A stretch of DNA of 64,000 nucleotides from Choristoneura fumiferana (Eukaryota; Arthropoda; Insecta; Lepidoptera; Tortricidae), in NCBI RefSeq assembly GCF_025370935.1, contig NC_133472.1:11074588-11138587 (forward strand). The letters are read 5' to 3'. The notes under the pieces were generated by a model that was given only the letters and a program-made list of their open reading frames with translations, did not search any database and was not told the DNA's origin. Of this stretch, positions 10,253 to 22,635 are shown piece by piece. Within the stretch, counting starts at the first letter, position 1, and each line of letters starts with the position of its first letter. The position numbers were made by a program, and so were the translations under genes.

Positions 10253-11710
10253 TATAGACGGTGGGGTCAGTTGTTATATTTACTATAGGTGACGTGCCAT
10301 ATCATTATTGTGTCAGTGACAGCTCAAATATTCCCAGTAAGTACCTAATGGTTCCCGATTGTTAGTTTTTATTTAAAGTTTTTTAATAGCGGTCGTTTTT
10401 TATTTTGGTTTATGGTTGATATTCCAAGTATGTCTCCTATCTAATAATCATTATCAAGTTCTCGAAAAAGTCAAGACTATACAAACCATTGTGTGTTCAT
10501 TGTTGCTAAGTATTTAATTTTAATAAATACACGTCTATTTTCCCCTGACAAAAAATGAGCGTGTTAAAAGTTTATCGTGTACGTGTACCCATAAATGTGT
10601 AGGTATGTGTGCCTGTCTGTTGCATCGCAGCTCCCGAACGGATGGACCGATACTGAAGTGGTTTTTTTGTTGAAAGCTAGAAAAAATTGATCTAATTTTT
10701 AGTAGATAAATATTGAAATGTATCTGTCGAAAGACTGCATCGTTGTTTAATTACTTACGTATATCGAAAAAAAAACCTAATTTATTTTGGAAAGATTTAG
10801 TGACACATCTATTATTATATAAACCTTCAACGGGTATCTAGAGTAGGTACTCGTGCAACGTAATTAGTAGGTCCTTACTCGGTGGTCGTAAATTATTACA
10901 ATCATTGTCATTAAACTTGTGTAATCTTATTCCCCAAAGTATTACCAAAATTCAAGTCAGTCCGACCACTGACGTGGACGAAGGATACAAGTTTTTTTTC
11001 ACCTAATACCTAATGTAACAAGTAACGCTCAGGAAAAGTTAAGTAAAAGCTTGTAAAAATAAGCTCAGCTTACGGTAATTGTGCTTTTACTGGCATGCGA
11101 CATTGTACTCGTAGGAACAGTCTATGAGCTTCTGCCTCCGTCGTAAACTGGAAATTTACGATCCGATTGTGTCCGATGGTGGTTCCAGCCAGCGTCGAAC
11201 TGTTAATACGTCTATGTTAGACGGTAGCCTAAGACAAAGTAGCGCAAAAACATGTTTTTGCATTTTTTCGTTTTTACGTTGCCGTTTTATTACCCCACTT
11301 ACTGGGGGAACGACGATTCGTGCAGATGGGACAGCCTTTCACATTAGGGTCATTGTCAAAAAGTTACAGGTTCAACATAACATTAATTTTTAATGCATAC
11401 CTACTGATATTTCTTGTCAACTTTCTGAAAATGGGTCCTTCGTCGACTCTTTATTTCATCATTATCGGTATCATTTATTTATACACAAAATATACAAAAT
11501 TACAAATGGGTTATTTATGAGCATAACAAAAATGAAAAGAAAATCAAAATTGAAACTACCTTATTCTAAACCTAAAAAAGTATGTTTTTGCAAATATCGG
11601 TGTACCTACTGCTTTTCGGCGAAATATGTTTCGCCAAATTTCACTTAGCAACCAACCTTTCGCCGAAGTTTCATTTGGAAAACCAATCGTTGGCATAACT
11701 TTACTTCGCA

Positions 11711-12365
11711 TTTTTAGGGCTCTGGAGCCAAAATGGCAAAAACGGAACCCTTATAGTTTCGCCATGTCTGTCTGTCTGTCTGTCCGTCCGTCCGCGGCTT
11801 TGCTCAGGGACTATCAATGCTAGAAAGCTGTAATTTTGCACGAATATATATGTAAACTATGCCGACAAAATGGTACAATAAAAAAATCAAAAAAAATTTT
11901 TTTGGTTACCTCCCATAGACGTAAAGTGGGGGTGATTTTTTTTCTCATCCAACCTTATAGTGTGGGGTATCGTTGGATAGGTCTTTTAAAACCATTAAGG
12001 CTTTGCTGAGACGATTTTTCGTTTCAGTGATTTGTTTGCGAAATATTCAACTTGAAAGTGCAAATTTTTATTAAAATCGAGCATCCACCCCCCTCTTAAA
12101 TCTAAGCCGGTGGATGAAAAAAATTGAAAAAATTCAGGATTGTAGTAAGTATATCAAACTTATAAGGAAAACTATAACGGCTAAGTTTGCTTGAGAATTA
12201 TTAGTAGTTTAAGAGTAAATAGCAGCCTATGGTATAAAATATACCTAAACTTGGAAGATTCCGTATAAAATACGAAATCCTTAGAAAAATATTACTTATT
12301 TTTTTCGTAATGGCTACGAAATCCTATTTTGGGTGCGTCCGACACACTCTTAGTCGGTTTTTTTA
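11711..12365 (-). repeat. Family A repeat, full-length copy (antisense)
   Basis: Reads in reverse from tail (GGCTCTGGAGCCAAAATGG with a GTCTGTCTGTCTGTCCGTCC run) to head (GACACACTCTTAGTCGG, the complement of the ACCGGCCAAGAGCGTGTC start). The ~650-bp body matches 38161-38809 throughout. Noncoding; short ORFs across it recur in other copies and are not genes. Confidence 0.85.
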
Positions 12366-12474
12366 TTCTTAAATATTTCGCAACATTTTTATATTGCAAG
12401 ATTTTACTTCATGCTTTTATTTTTATGTGCCAAATATTTTTTGTAGCAAATGATTGGCTCAGGCAAATAACAAA

Positions 12475-12879
12475 TACGGTATTTGATAACTCTTGAATTT
12501 TCCGTGTCTTATATATTACTTATTATGAAAATACATCTTATATATTATTATGTATTATTATGAAATATGTACATATACAGACAGTGTTTAGCGAAGAGAA
12601 AACTTAAATCGGTTGAAAATTTGATTTATAGTGATTTTTTTGAAAAATCTATATACCTGTCTCTTTCGCAAACGCTTTTCTCTGCGGAGCAAATATGGCG
12701 CTACTTGTGTGTGACGCCACATGCAAGTACTTAGGTATGTTTTTCGTTATCTAATCTTGAATCTCAAACCTTTACAGCTTTGTTATTTGTAAAGGTAGCT
12801 TAAAAATTGTTTCTCTATTCGATAACAGGCATTGTGAAGTTTTAATATATAATACGTATAAAAATAGTCAAATACCGTA
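12475..12879. mobile_element. TIR element 'TACGGTATTTGA', 405 bp
   Basis: Ends TACGGTATTTGA and TCAAATACCGTA are inverted and abut TA, consistent with a Tc1/mariner-type TA insertion. The internal sequence (AGCGAAGAGAAAA, CTATATACCTGTCTCTTT, CTTTGTTATTTGTAAAGGTA) is shared with a second copy at 41509-42034. No ORF: a non-autonomous DNA transposon. Confidence 0.7.
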
Positions 12880-12884
12880 TGGTC

Positions 12885-13300
12885 AAATAACATTTGGCCA
12901 ATCTTTATACATTATGTATATCACTCATCGTATATAATAAAATGAATAAATGTAAAACTATGTGGCGGCGAGTGAGCGAAGCGAGCGAGCAAGACGTGGC
13001 TGGGTAGGTTAGGGTTAGAAGTGGATAGGTTAGGGTCTAAGGCGGGAGCTAAGCGTAGCCGTAGCTCCCGCCTTAGCCTTCGATGTTAGGTTTTTTTTTT
13101 TGTAACAGAACAGAAAAAAATAATGGCTTGCTTGTTTGCTTGCTAAATTAAGGTACGAAAACATAAATGACATCTTAAAAAAATGCCAGTTAATTTGCAT
13201 AATAATAATTTATCAAATCATAAGTTAGGAAATGATTATCAGTGCGAAACGTTGAGTTGGGAAATAACATTTCGCGTTAATAAAAATATGGGATAAATAG
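12885..13300. repeat. Theme-and-variation repeat locus 2 with GC core and hairpin
   Basis: The core 12962-13100 contains GAGCGAAGCGAGCGAGC, TAGGTTAGGGTTAG, a perfect hairpin AAGGCGGGAGCT...AGCTCCCGCCTT (13040-13074) and the boundary CCTTCGATGTTAGGTTTTT. The right flank (13100-13300) carries variants of CGAAA/AACATTTCGC-type words. Locus 4 (60735-61450) has the same core order. Confidence 0.5.
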
Positions 13301-14359
13301 TTTGGGAGCTAATAATTTAGGGCGGGATGCCCATAAAGGTGACTGCGTTTCCTCGTTGTATGACAATGCCAATACGTTGACCGAGGATTGAGCCAACCCT
13401 ATCGTCAACTGTGAATCTTCGTTGATGTTCGTAATCCTAATGTTTAAAACCTCAACTAACAAAGTCAGCATGATCAATATTTTGATTGATGCAATAATAG
13501 TTCAGTGAATTTCCGTAATCAATATAACTTGGGGCCCAATAAATTTGATCACGGCTAAAAGCTATCGGGGTTGCGAGCTCTTTAGCGAAGTAACTCTGAA
13601 CCGCAACGCCGTTGTGTGTAGCGGCGGCTCATGGATAAAAGCGTAATTACACCCTCTTGAGCGGAAACTCGGTTTCTTTGACTAACTATTAACTGTTGGT
13701 TGAAGAACTTAGCGCACAATCGCGGATGTGCAGCCTTACTAACTAGCAACCGATTCTAATGCGCCTTATGCTACGGGGACTCGTTGTTGGAATCATTCGA
13801 TTGGATTAATAAATGTCATTGTTTGCAGTGGTTTATACACGTTTACACGTATTGCTACTTGTACTATTACTTATTCTGTGGTATTACGTACCTTGACCAA
13901 TAAATTTCTGAATAGTTTCAATTTAGCGAAACTAATGAGCTGTTATCATTAAAGTATAGTTTAGATATGGTTGGATTAGTCTTATAGCGAAATTTCAATC
14001 ATCAGATAAACTTTAAAAAACATAATTTTTAAGACTAGGTATTTATAGTATTTTATGCAACTGTTGTATAAGTGAGGTCTTAAAACGCGAGTTGGCGTAG
14101 GAAGCAATATGAGCCGCAGGCGAATGCCGCTATGAAAGAAGCCACGAGCGTTTTAAAACCAAGTTATGCAACGTAATATACAATACTGTTTCTACGACTT
14201 CTTTTAAATCATCATCAGGTTAAAGATTTCCATTTCTACACACATCTGACACATTCAACACGGTATGAAACTCGTATGAAATTAAATATGAATAAAGCGT
14301 TTCGCGCCAATTCCGGGAATGAAATTTGACATAAGTAATAAGTAGGTAATTATTTCGTT

Positions 14360-14421
14360 TATCATCATCATCATCCCATCCTATATATGCCCCCCTGCAG
14401 GGCACGCTTCCTCTCAGAATG
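14360..14421 (-). repeat. SINE S2, 3' terminal fragment
   Basis: CATCATCATCATCCCATCCTATATATGC and the following 'ctgcagggcac...cctctcagaatg' match the 3' end of the SINE S2 copy at 53707-54018, with its ATG-repeat tail read in reverse. Severely truncated. Confidence 0.7.
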
Positions 14422-15127
14422 TTTTGTTTTTCATTTATGGTTAGTTTTTTTTTATTCACGCTAAATTGCCAGTGGCTCGATCACTTTTAATACTTTTATG
14501 ACAAACAACACTTGAAACGAATGGAAAATGCTCAATTTAGGACTAAACATAGGTACAGTAAAATATAATATTATTCTTTGTTTATAAAATATGGATACAA
14601 CTTTTTTTGACCGATTATTGATTATAGTAACTGAATAAAAATGTTGTTGAAATAATTTCAATTTAATGTTGGTAATACTGTATTCATTCAAAATAGAGGT
14701 TGGGAATTCTAAATTTAAAAGTTAACTGTCAAAGGAAGTTCATTAAATAAAAATAAAAAAAATCAGAATAACATTACAAAATTTTATAATTACTTAGCTA
14801 ATAATCTTTATTATTTAACATTTTATAACTAACTATATTATTTTACCTATTGAATTAAACTGTATTATTATGAATTTCAAAGCAATTTAAAGGAATCCAT
14901 AAGTGTGCTTTATGAGTCATACATAGAGTCATAGGCTTTTTCCCGGACTTATTAGGCATGTATAATAATATTATTGTATTCGTGTTCGTAGACCTTTCAA
15001 TGTGAAATAAAACAACAGGAGCAAAAACAAATTAAAGACGCTATTTACATAGGTAATTTTTGTGTGACTGACCTACCTAATTATAATGCACGGCACGTAA
15101 GTAAAATCTGCGCAGAATTTTTTTTGT

Positions 15128-15213
15128 GGGTCTCAACCGTAGTGAGACGAGATGGATACGTGCGGTGCGTCTGCGTCGCGACCGCGTATCCATCTCGTAG
15201 TATCGAGACAACG
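15128..15213. repeat. Imperfect palindrome, ~86 bp
   Basis: GTGAGACGAGATGGATACG pairs with CGTATCCATCTCGTAG around a GC-rich centre rich in CG; outer TCTCAA and TCGAGAC extend it imperfectly. It looks like a small fold-back element or an old MITE core. Confidence 0.5.
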
Positions 15214-16898
15214 AGTAGTTTTGCGCATATGCGTGTAATTTATATTCAGTTCAGATTTAATTTTTTGTATTGAAAGCAGAATTAAAATGCCACCAGGAAG
15301 AATATACAACCAATGTAAGAACCATAGAGCCTTACATAGAGCAAGCGCATGAAATAATTATTTATGACGTGTGATCGTATGACTTTATAATAATAACTGA
15401 TTAGTTGAATGCATCAGCTTGTTTGAGTCATGAGTATATACTTATTTCTATTGAAACCTAAACACATAAGATTAAAAACTTGTAAGCCAAAATAATAAAT
15501 AAGCATTTAACATTTCTTTAATCGAGTGTACCTGCGCAATAGCGGCCATGTTGGTTTTACTTACTTTATACAGTAACAGTACCTACCCGGCGATAAAGAT
15601 TGCACATCGGTCTTTGGAAAAAGACAATTGGCTGTTCTCGACGATTTCCGAACACTGGCGACCGTCCATGAATCATCGTATTTATTAAGTGACGTTTTTT
15701 ATCAAATTAGTAGCAAATTTATTTCACACATCATTTTAAATATCAATTTAATTTCCAAATTTTAGTTGTACATTTTATATGAAAATCCCCTTCCCCCGTT
15801 GAAGTCGCCAACTTCGCCATACTTACGGATCATTTTAAATAGTGACCTATCATATTTTTAAGTCTAGAAATAAGGAAGTCCCATAGAAACTCCCCCCTAA
15901 TAAGTAGAAAACTACTTTTTCTTTCTTTATCTTTGCCTACAGAGATCATTTGTATTTGTAATCAGGATCCACCAATCACCATACCAATTTTCATACTGCT
16001 AAGTCCAGAAATGAGAAAATTTCCATACAAACTTTACCCCCCATTTTACCCCTTTAGGGGGGATTATGGTCAATTTTACCTACATAGATTATTTATAATT
16101 GTAATCGAGAACTTATATACCTATTTTCATACTTCTAAGTTCAAAAATGAGACAATTACATATAAACTTCACCCCCTTAGGGGTTTAATTAGTTTACGTC
16201 AAATTGCATGGTTACATGTAAACTTCGGATATCTATAGAGAGCTGTTACAACTACTACAAAAATAATAGTTCCCTCTTTTTCCTAAAGATGCCATCGTAC
16301 AATTAAAAGTTTTGGGGGTTTCAACAACTCTTTATTAGTACCTACCTATATATTTTCATCTAAATGTGTCCGTACTCTATTGCACATGTATGTACAACGA
16401 CTGACCATCGCCACATAAAGTAATGTGTCACAACGCTCTACGAAGTCGAAATTAGCTGAGTCTCTTTCCAGAAACCGATGTGCAATCTTTATGGCCGGAT
16501 AAGCTACAGGTGAAAAAGTAAGTGGCCGCGCTAACTAAGCCTAATGTTGCTTTACGATGAGGGATTAGCGTACAACTCGCGAACCTTTTGTAACGAAGCG
16601 GGGGGCTTTGAAATTTGACTAAACCAGAGAGGAAAAATAGGTATACTTCATTTTTTTGCATTACAAAGAAGGTAAGTGATCTTGACGTGTCTTTTTTATT
16701 GCACTTTTGAAAAATAAGTCACAGCAAATATGTAACAATTAGCAAGGAAATATGATAATTTACATACTTTTGATATCATAAGTAATAGTTATTTTTTTAT
16801 GTTTTTCAATAGAAAGACTCATCAAGATTGTTAACCTTTTTTCTAATGCTAAAACAAAAACGAAGTATTGGCTCTGTGCACGACATCAGCGCCACCTA

Positions 16899-17586
16899 GC
16901 GTCCGCAATTTTTTTGGCTCTTATGCTCTGACGTTTTGAAATTTCATCGCGACATTGTGACAAAAATCAAACCTATAACGTATTATTTAATGATACAAAA
17001 TTACTGTGATACCGTGATTTGGGTGGACAAAAGGTTGTGAATTCATTTTTGGTCATTAAAATTTAAATGAGGTAAGTAAAATTTATTAAAAAAGTGTGTT
17101 TTATTTTCGTTATATCAGGGTTTGTTTACTTCATGTTTAGTTGTACTTTTACTACAAAACGAAAAGATAAAGCTATCTTTTGGTTTCTTTGAATAACAGT
17201 AAAATTATATAATTGTTCTTATATCGCTAGTAATAAATTAAATATCATTTTCAGATCAAAATGAGTATCATTTTGAAGACCGGTTTTGTGAGTATCACTC
17301 AATATAAAATTTCAACCACAAACCGTTTCATAAGGAAAATTGTTGCTGGGCATGTCCGAAATGTAGAGGAATTAAGAACAAAACAGGGACAGTGTTCAAT
17401 AATTCAAGCTCGCATCATAACACAAACATCTATTACTAAAATTAGGTAGTAAAAGTCTATACAAATTGCTTAGTTAGATTCATATGAGTATGACAGATGA
17501 CAGAGCCTAGATTATTTCTTCTTTTGACCACTATGAGCGCTGTGATAGATTTCATTACTACCTAGTACTTCGCACCCTCCCAATAA
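16899..17586 (+). repeat. Dispersed 690-bp duplicate, copy 1 (splice-competent, 62-codon ORF)
   Basis: Matches 62554-63246 nearly throughout. This copy has donor GAG|GTAAGT (GT at 17072), a ~183-bp candidate intron and acceptor TTTTCAG (ending 17254), then an ORF 17261-17449 starting MSIILKTGFVSIT that is basic and has no domain I recognise. A short upstream ORF would start at the exon-1 ATG. It could be the 5' end of an unrecognised small gene or a transposon's first exons. The other copy lost the acceptor and has a nonsense codon. Confidence 0.5.
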
Positions 17587-19673
17587 GTAGGTAGGTACTG
17601 TAACGATGACAAATGACAAACCAATTCGACATTGGTTACGAACATGCTACTTACAACTACATAAAACAGGTCATTTGCTTAAGTTTTTCAAATCAGACTT
17701 CGCGGAACTTATACTATGTAGCTGCCAAATCCCTCTCATTCGGCGGCTGGATTGAAATTGGTTACAGAATACTACGCTTTAGTAACGTGGTGCAACTTGA
17801 TGCAACTCACCCGTAGTTTTAAAATGTTTGGAACTTACCTGTGAAAAAATTCAATAGTGTGTGAAGTTACCAATCCGCACCTGGCTCGCGTGAGAACTAA
17901 CTAAGTCCCAAGCCCTTTCATTCTGAGCAGAGACCTGTAGCTACCTGGCCTTAGGCATGCCGTATTTAGGTCGAGATCAAATTAAATCTCGTCTCACAGA
18001 TATAGAGTTGCCATGGATATTATGTACTTACGTCAAAATCTTGATAATAAAATATTAGTAAAAAGAACTCCAAAAAATAAAAGATTTGTCTACCACCACC
18101 CGTCACTTTGTATGCAAATGTGTTGAACACTACAATACATTTCGCTATTTGTATTCTGGCTAATTGCTTTTCCTTTCAACGCCGCCGCGCCAACGACGAG
18201 TTATTTTCTTTGTACTCGGAACACCTTGCCGGCGTCATAAATTGTAGGATTGCTCCACTCTACCGGTCTACCGATTTCAGTAGTCGTTCATTGCAAACGA
18301 TTCAAAGCGTTGTGGAATACTTAAATATCCAGTTAACTGAGCACGCTTCATTCATTTGCACAATTTTTTTATAAAACTTGATTTAAATAGGCAAATATGT
18401 ACCTTCCCGTTCATTACAATAAGCCTTCGCAGCGGAATTAAAGCTGAAAGTTAGTATTTATTTTCCGGTTCAAAGAAATTTACTTTTCATTTTCTTTGAA
18501 ACAAAGTAGGAACGGTTAGCTTTAGTCTGTCGACGTCACATTTCGCCTTGACATTAATATTTTACGGGGCAAGTTCATAACAGTTGAAGTTGCACCATGG
18601 CGGGGCTGCCCTAGTGATGACTTTCAAACAACGAAGCTGTTGTTTAATTTTTAAATTCCCTAGCGAGCAGGGTAGGGCCGCGGCAGCTGCACTTCTGCCG
18701 GCTCAATTACTTCCACTGCCTGGCCCGTGACTGCTGCGTCAATACAGAATAATGCTTTCTTTTTTATATTTCTTAAAAATGTTAAAGTTATTCCACATTG
18801 ATTGAGGAATCAACCGCCTGTATCTACTTACAGTTTAAACAACGGTTTTATGCGTTTTGAGCTACAAGATTAGTTAACGTAATTCTGTAACATTATGTTA
18901 AATTCAATTTAATAACTGTTTAGTGCATTTGAATGTTGTGTATTTTATTTATAAAATGAATAATAATTAGATTTACATTAACAGTGCTTTGATCTCAAAA
19001 TACAAATTCAAAACTACGAACAAATGATACAAACAGCGTCTTTTACGGCAATCTGTTAATGTAACGAGGTGTGATACAACTCGTTTCTTCGTAACTCTTT
19101 GGACTGTCTGGTTTAGCACACATTCTAAAAAAGTTACATTTAAATTCAAATTACCTTTTCTAAATTCCAAACCTGTTCGATTTACGTCAAGGTAGCCATT
19201 CTATTCAAAGCCTCCGAGCTGAACAGATACCTGTCTCTTTATCCTAGATTCTATAAATTTCCTTAAACTCTTTAACTAGCTCATAAATTACTACACCTAT
19301 ACGAAGGAAGGTTTATTTCCTTCTACAGTTTCAAATAGTTGTGCAGTGCGTTAGTGAAGTTCCTAAAGTTCCTTAGCTTGTGATACCGCTGGACTTCAGT
19401 GTTATTGAATTGTATAAGTAAAATAAAGAACTGGGCACGGAAACGTAAGTTGATTAACTATGTATGTTTTATTTCATACAATGTCAAATCATTCCTATTT
19501 AGATACTTAAGGCCGCATCTGTTGGTCCGCAGGTGCCCTTTTATAGTTATCTTGAATAAATATTACTTGTCTGCCTTGTTCCTGCATATTCCTCATTCCA
19601 CCACCTACTCCCCGGTCACTCCATCGTGCCAATCATTTCTCAAAAATGACCGTAAAAGTTGACATTATTCTTT
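17587..19673. other. Intergenic region, nothing recognised
   Basis: AT-rich DNA with scattered short ORFs (up to 88 codons) lacking recognisable motifs. 18590-18750 is locally GC-richer ('ggcggggctgccctagtg', 'agggccgcggcagctgcac') but no open frame of interest or splice pair was found. Confidence 0.3.
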
Positions 19674-20036
19674 TCATCACACTTGCTCGTAAACAGTGTC
19701 GTAACATGCAGGCTACCTTGCTTACCACCCCCCAAATAAAACCCTCGACCTTAATGTGCTTGTCACGAAACCCGTGGTCGGTTACTTAATGAGTCATTGC
19801 CCGTACTAATTTTGGCTGTCATGAAGCCCAAGGTCGGTAAATGAGTTTTCATCACACTTGCTCGTAAACAGTGTCGTAACATGCAGGCTACCTTAGTTGC
19901 AACCCCCCAAATAAAACCCTCGACCTTAATGTGCTTGTCATGAAACCCGTGGTCGGTAAATGAGTCATTGCGCGTACACGTTTTCTTGCCATGAAGCCCG
20001 AGGTCGGTAAATGAGTCAGTGCCCGTACTGATGGCG
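19674..20036. repeat. Tandem duplication, two ~180-bp units
   Basis: Units 19674-19849 and 19850-20036 both start CATCACACTTGCTCGTAAAC and run through 'aacatgcaggctacctt', 'ccccccaaataaaaccctcg', 'cttaatgtgcttgtca' and 'aaggtcggtaaatgag'. Each unit also contains internal echoes of '(c)atgaarcccgwggtcggt'. The minus-strand 125-codon ORF across it is a by-product of the duplication. Confidence 0.85.
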
Positions 20037-20149
20037 CTGCGCCGTGCCGCGTGCGCGTGCGCGCGCTGCTGCAGGACCACATGCACACGCACGTTGCGGC
20101 GCATGCCGAGGGAGGTTGAGGGCGACGCTGCCAAAAGCACAGCCTAAGG

Positions 20150-20640
20150 TATCGCCAATATTTGGAACAATTATATTTTTTCTTTTACAAATATATAATT
20201 TTACTTGCAAATGTGATGAAAAACATTGTATGTTGCACGGGCGGTACTAGAATTACGAACATCGACTCATTAAAGCCCTTAATCTTCGACTTCGGGCTTC
20301 TAATAGACTCTCGTTCGTAATTCCTTATTTAACGCCCTTAAGACACAATATACTATTGTTATTGCATGGTGTCCTGTCCATGCTGGCGTGCGGGAGGGCG
20401 GCGCGGAGCTGGCGCTGCCAAGGGCGTAGTCAGCGGTAGTAGCAATTAAAAAAAAATAGTTTCTATTTTACAAATATACAATTTTACTCGCAAATGTGAT
20501 GAAAAACATTGTATGTCGCACGGGCGGTACTATAATTATGACGTCGACTCATTATAGCCTTCAGTCTTCGACTTCGGGCTTCCAATAGACTCTCGTTCAT
20601 TATTCCTTATTTTACCGCCCTTAAGAAACAACGTACAATT
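20150..20640. repeat. Two direct ~195-bp repeat units
   Basis: Units at about 20160-20355 and 20450-20640 share 'gcaaatgtgatgaaaaacatt', 'cgcacgggcggtacta' type words, 'tcttcgacttcgggcttc' and 'aatagactctcgttc', separated by about 95 bp of GC-rich DNA. Noncoding. Confidence 0.8.
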
Positions 20641-20696
20641 ATATATCAGTAGGTGGTGCATAGTTGAAGGTCAGGGAAAAAATAATAAGTTAAAAA

Positions 20697-20746
20697 GATT
20701 GCAGGCGCGTTAGCTAGACAATAATAAATTAGCGCGCCTGCAATCA
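20697..20746. repeat. Short hairpin, 17-bp stem
   Basis: GATTGCAGGCGCGTTAGCTA pairs with TTAGCGCGCCTGCAATC across a ~14-base loop, allowing one slipped position. It lies in an AT-rich repeat area; probably a mobile-element end. Confidence 0.5.
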
Positions 20747-21333
20747 GTCACAATTTTTTTTTAGTAAATAGGGCCTGGAAATGTTAGCACAAGTCGTATA
20801 CAGCCAAGTCTAATGGCCGGTATCAGATATTTTGTTGGAACTCCGGACTTTTTTATTGAGTCTGAAACAGCTTGTGGTGGTTTTCGTTAAAAAAATATAC
20901 CGGCAGTTTATTTTTAATGAAAAAAGGCGGGAAAGCATAAGAAAAACATTGATTGTGACAGTGATTTGTGAAACATTGTGTGTAACAGTGATTATTTTGA
21001 GAAAAAGTTTATTCTATGTCAGAATTATTAACCATTTTGAGAAAAGCTTTATATTAGTCTCAGCTGGAATAGCAAATTGCTGGCTTCGTATTAGTTATTA
21101 AAACGGACTCGCAAGCTCGTCCGTTTAATACTCATACTCAGCCAGCAATTAGCTACTTTCAGGCCACGACAATAATCTACTATTGTCGCACTGCACACTG
21201 TTACATCCTGTGGCGGTTATCTTTGACGTCTTTGTACAATATATACAGATTTATACAGCATGGACTTTCAATATGGGCGAATATTAAAACAGCGTCAAAC
21301 AGTTATAAGATCTAAAGAGTGATTTTTAATAAT

Positions 21334-21788
21334 AAAAAACCGGCCAAGAGCGTGTCGGACACGCCCAAAATAGGGTTCCGTAGCCATTACGAAAAATTTA
21401 AGTAATATTTTTCTAAGGATATCATATTTTATACGGAATCTTCCAAGTTTAGGTACATTTTATACCTTAAGCTGCTATTTAAGAGTAAAACTACCTACTA
21501 ATATTTCTCAAGCAAAGTTTTCCTTCAAAGTTTGATATATTTACTACCATCCTGATTTTTTTTCAAATTTTTCCACCCACCGGTTTAGATTTTAGAGGGG
21601 GGGGACGCTCAATTTTAATGAAAATTTGCACTTAAAAGTTGTATATTTCGCAAAAAAATCGTCTTAGCTAACCCCTTATGGTTTTAAAAGACCTATCCAA
21701 CGATACCCCACACTATAGGGTTGGATGAGAAAAAAAAATCACCCCCACTTTACGTCTATGGGAGATAAAGTAATTTTTTTTTTTTAGT
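21334..21788 (+). repeat. Family A repeat, 3'-truncated copy
   Basis: Starts AAAACCGGCCAAGAGCGTG and follows the family to the T-run after 'atgggagataaagtaattt', then breaks off. The tail with the GACAGACAGA run and GGAACCCTAA is absent. Confidence 0.8.
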
Positions 21789-21892
21789 TGACACCTGGAC
21801 TTTCTGACATTTGGACATTTATGCTCCTAAACGTGACCCATATTTAAAATACTGACTGTTTATGCTATAATGATAAATATATTTATTTCAGA

Positions 21893-22167
21893 CCAGTGTT
21901 TACCCGTTGCTGCGCATGCGAAAATTATAAGATCAACAGTTGAATTAACAATCCGGGATTTGACTAAATTCCCGTAGAAATTCCAAAAAATTGGTGTTAT
22001 CGACGTTGCATTAAACAACCGTGTCAAATTTCATGACATACCCAGTGGATGAGATTTCGAGATTTCACCCCGATCCCGTAGGAATATCGGGATAAAAACT
22101 AGCCTATTTGTTACACACACACGTATCTATTCACAAACTTTCACGTTTATAATATTAGTAGGATTAT
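21893..22167 (+). repeat. Dispersed repeat ending TATAATATTAGTAGGATTA
   Basis: Begins 'accagtgtttacccgttgctgcg', passes 'tgggatttgactaaattcccg' type wording and 'gtcaaatttcatgacatac', and ends with the ATATTAGTAGGATTA word shared with 1015-1046. Noncoding. Confidence 0.5.
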
Positions 22168-22227
22168 AGTAGGATACTTAAATACATAAAATCTATAGGT
22201 ATCTCTAGGTACTTACCATTAAGCTGG

Positions 22228-22352
22228 TACAGTCGACGTCATAAATAAGTGATCATTTCTGTACCTTGTCTTGTCGCTTTCAGTCGTTACACAAACATGA
22301 CGTTAAAGTGACAAGGTACAAAAGTGATCACTTATTTATGACGTTGACTGTA
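22228..22352. mobile_element. 125-bp mariner-like MITE
   Basis: Almost a full palindrome: TACAGTCGACGTCATAAATA and its complement TATTTATGACGTTGACTGTA at the ends, continuing AGTGATCA and on past it. TA at both termini and the TACAGTC start are typical of Tc1/mariner-derived MITEs. A different element with TACAGTC ends is at 50195-50329. Confidence 0.75.
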
Positions 22353-22635
22353 CTTAACTAAAACAAAATCAAAATTAAATGCTATGCTATAATACCTATG
22401 ACTTATGGCAGATTCGTCTGCTTTATTTTTAATTCAGCAAAATTATTCTTAGTAGGTTAGTAATGGCTAATGGGCTTCCTCGTACTTTAAAAATAAAGTA
22501 CTAAAATTGTAAAAAGGAAAAACATGAAAAAAAGAATGCTGTTAAATAAACGTGATGCCATTTCCCTGTTTTCCTCATTATGTTGACGTGACTTAGAAAA
22601 TAAATCACGAACGTACAATTTCCTCTTATTTTTTA

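Larger units (their letters stand above)
13301..16898. other. AT-rich intergenic region with few recognisable features
   Basis: No gene recognised. Contains a SINE S2 3' remnant (14360-14421), an imperfect palindrome (15128-15213), and at 15780-16200 a diverged stretch with tandem-like phrases 'acttctaagttcaaaaatgag' versus 'ctgctaagtccagaaatgag'. All ORFs are under 105 codons and lack domains or splice context. Confidence 0.4.

Noticed and set aside
19763..20140. 125-codon minus-strand ORF
   Set aside because: It spans a tandem duplication and GC-rich DNA. The internal repeats of its peptide follow the DNA repeat, and it has no domain.
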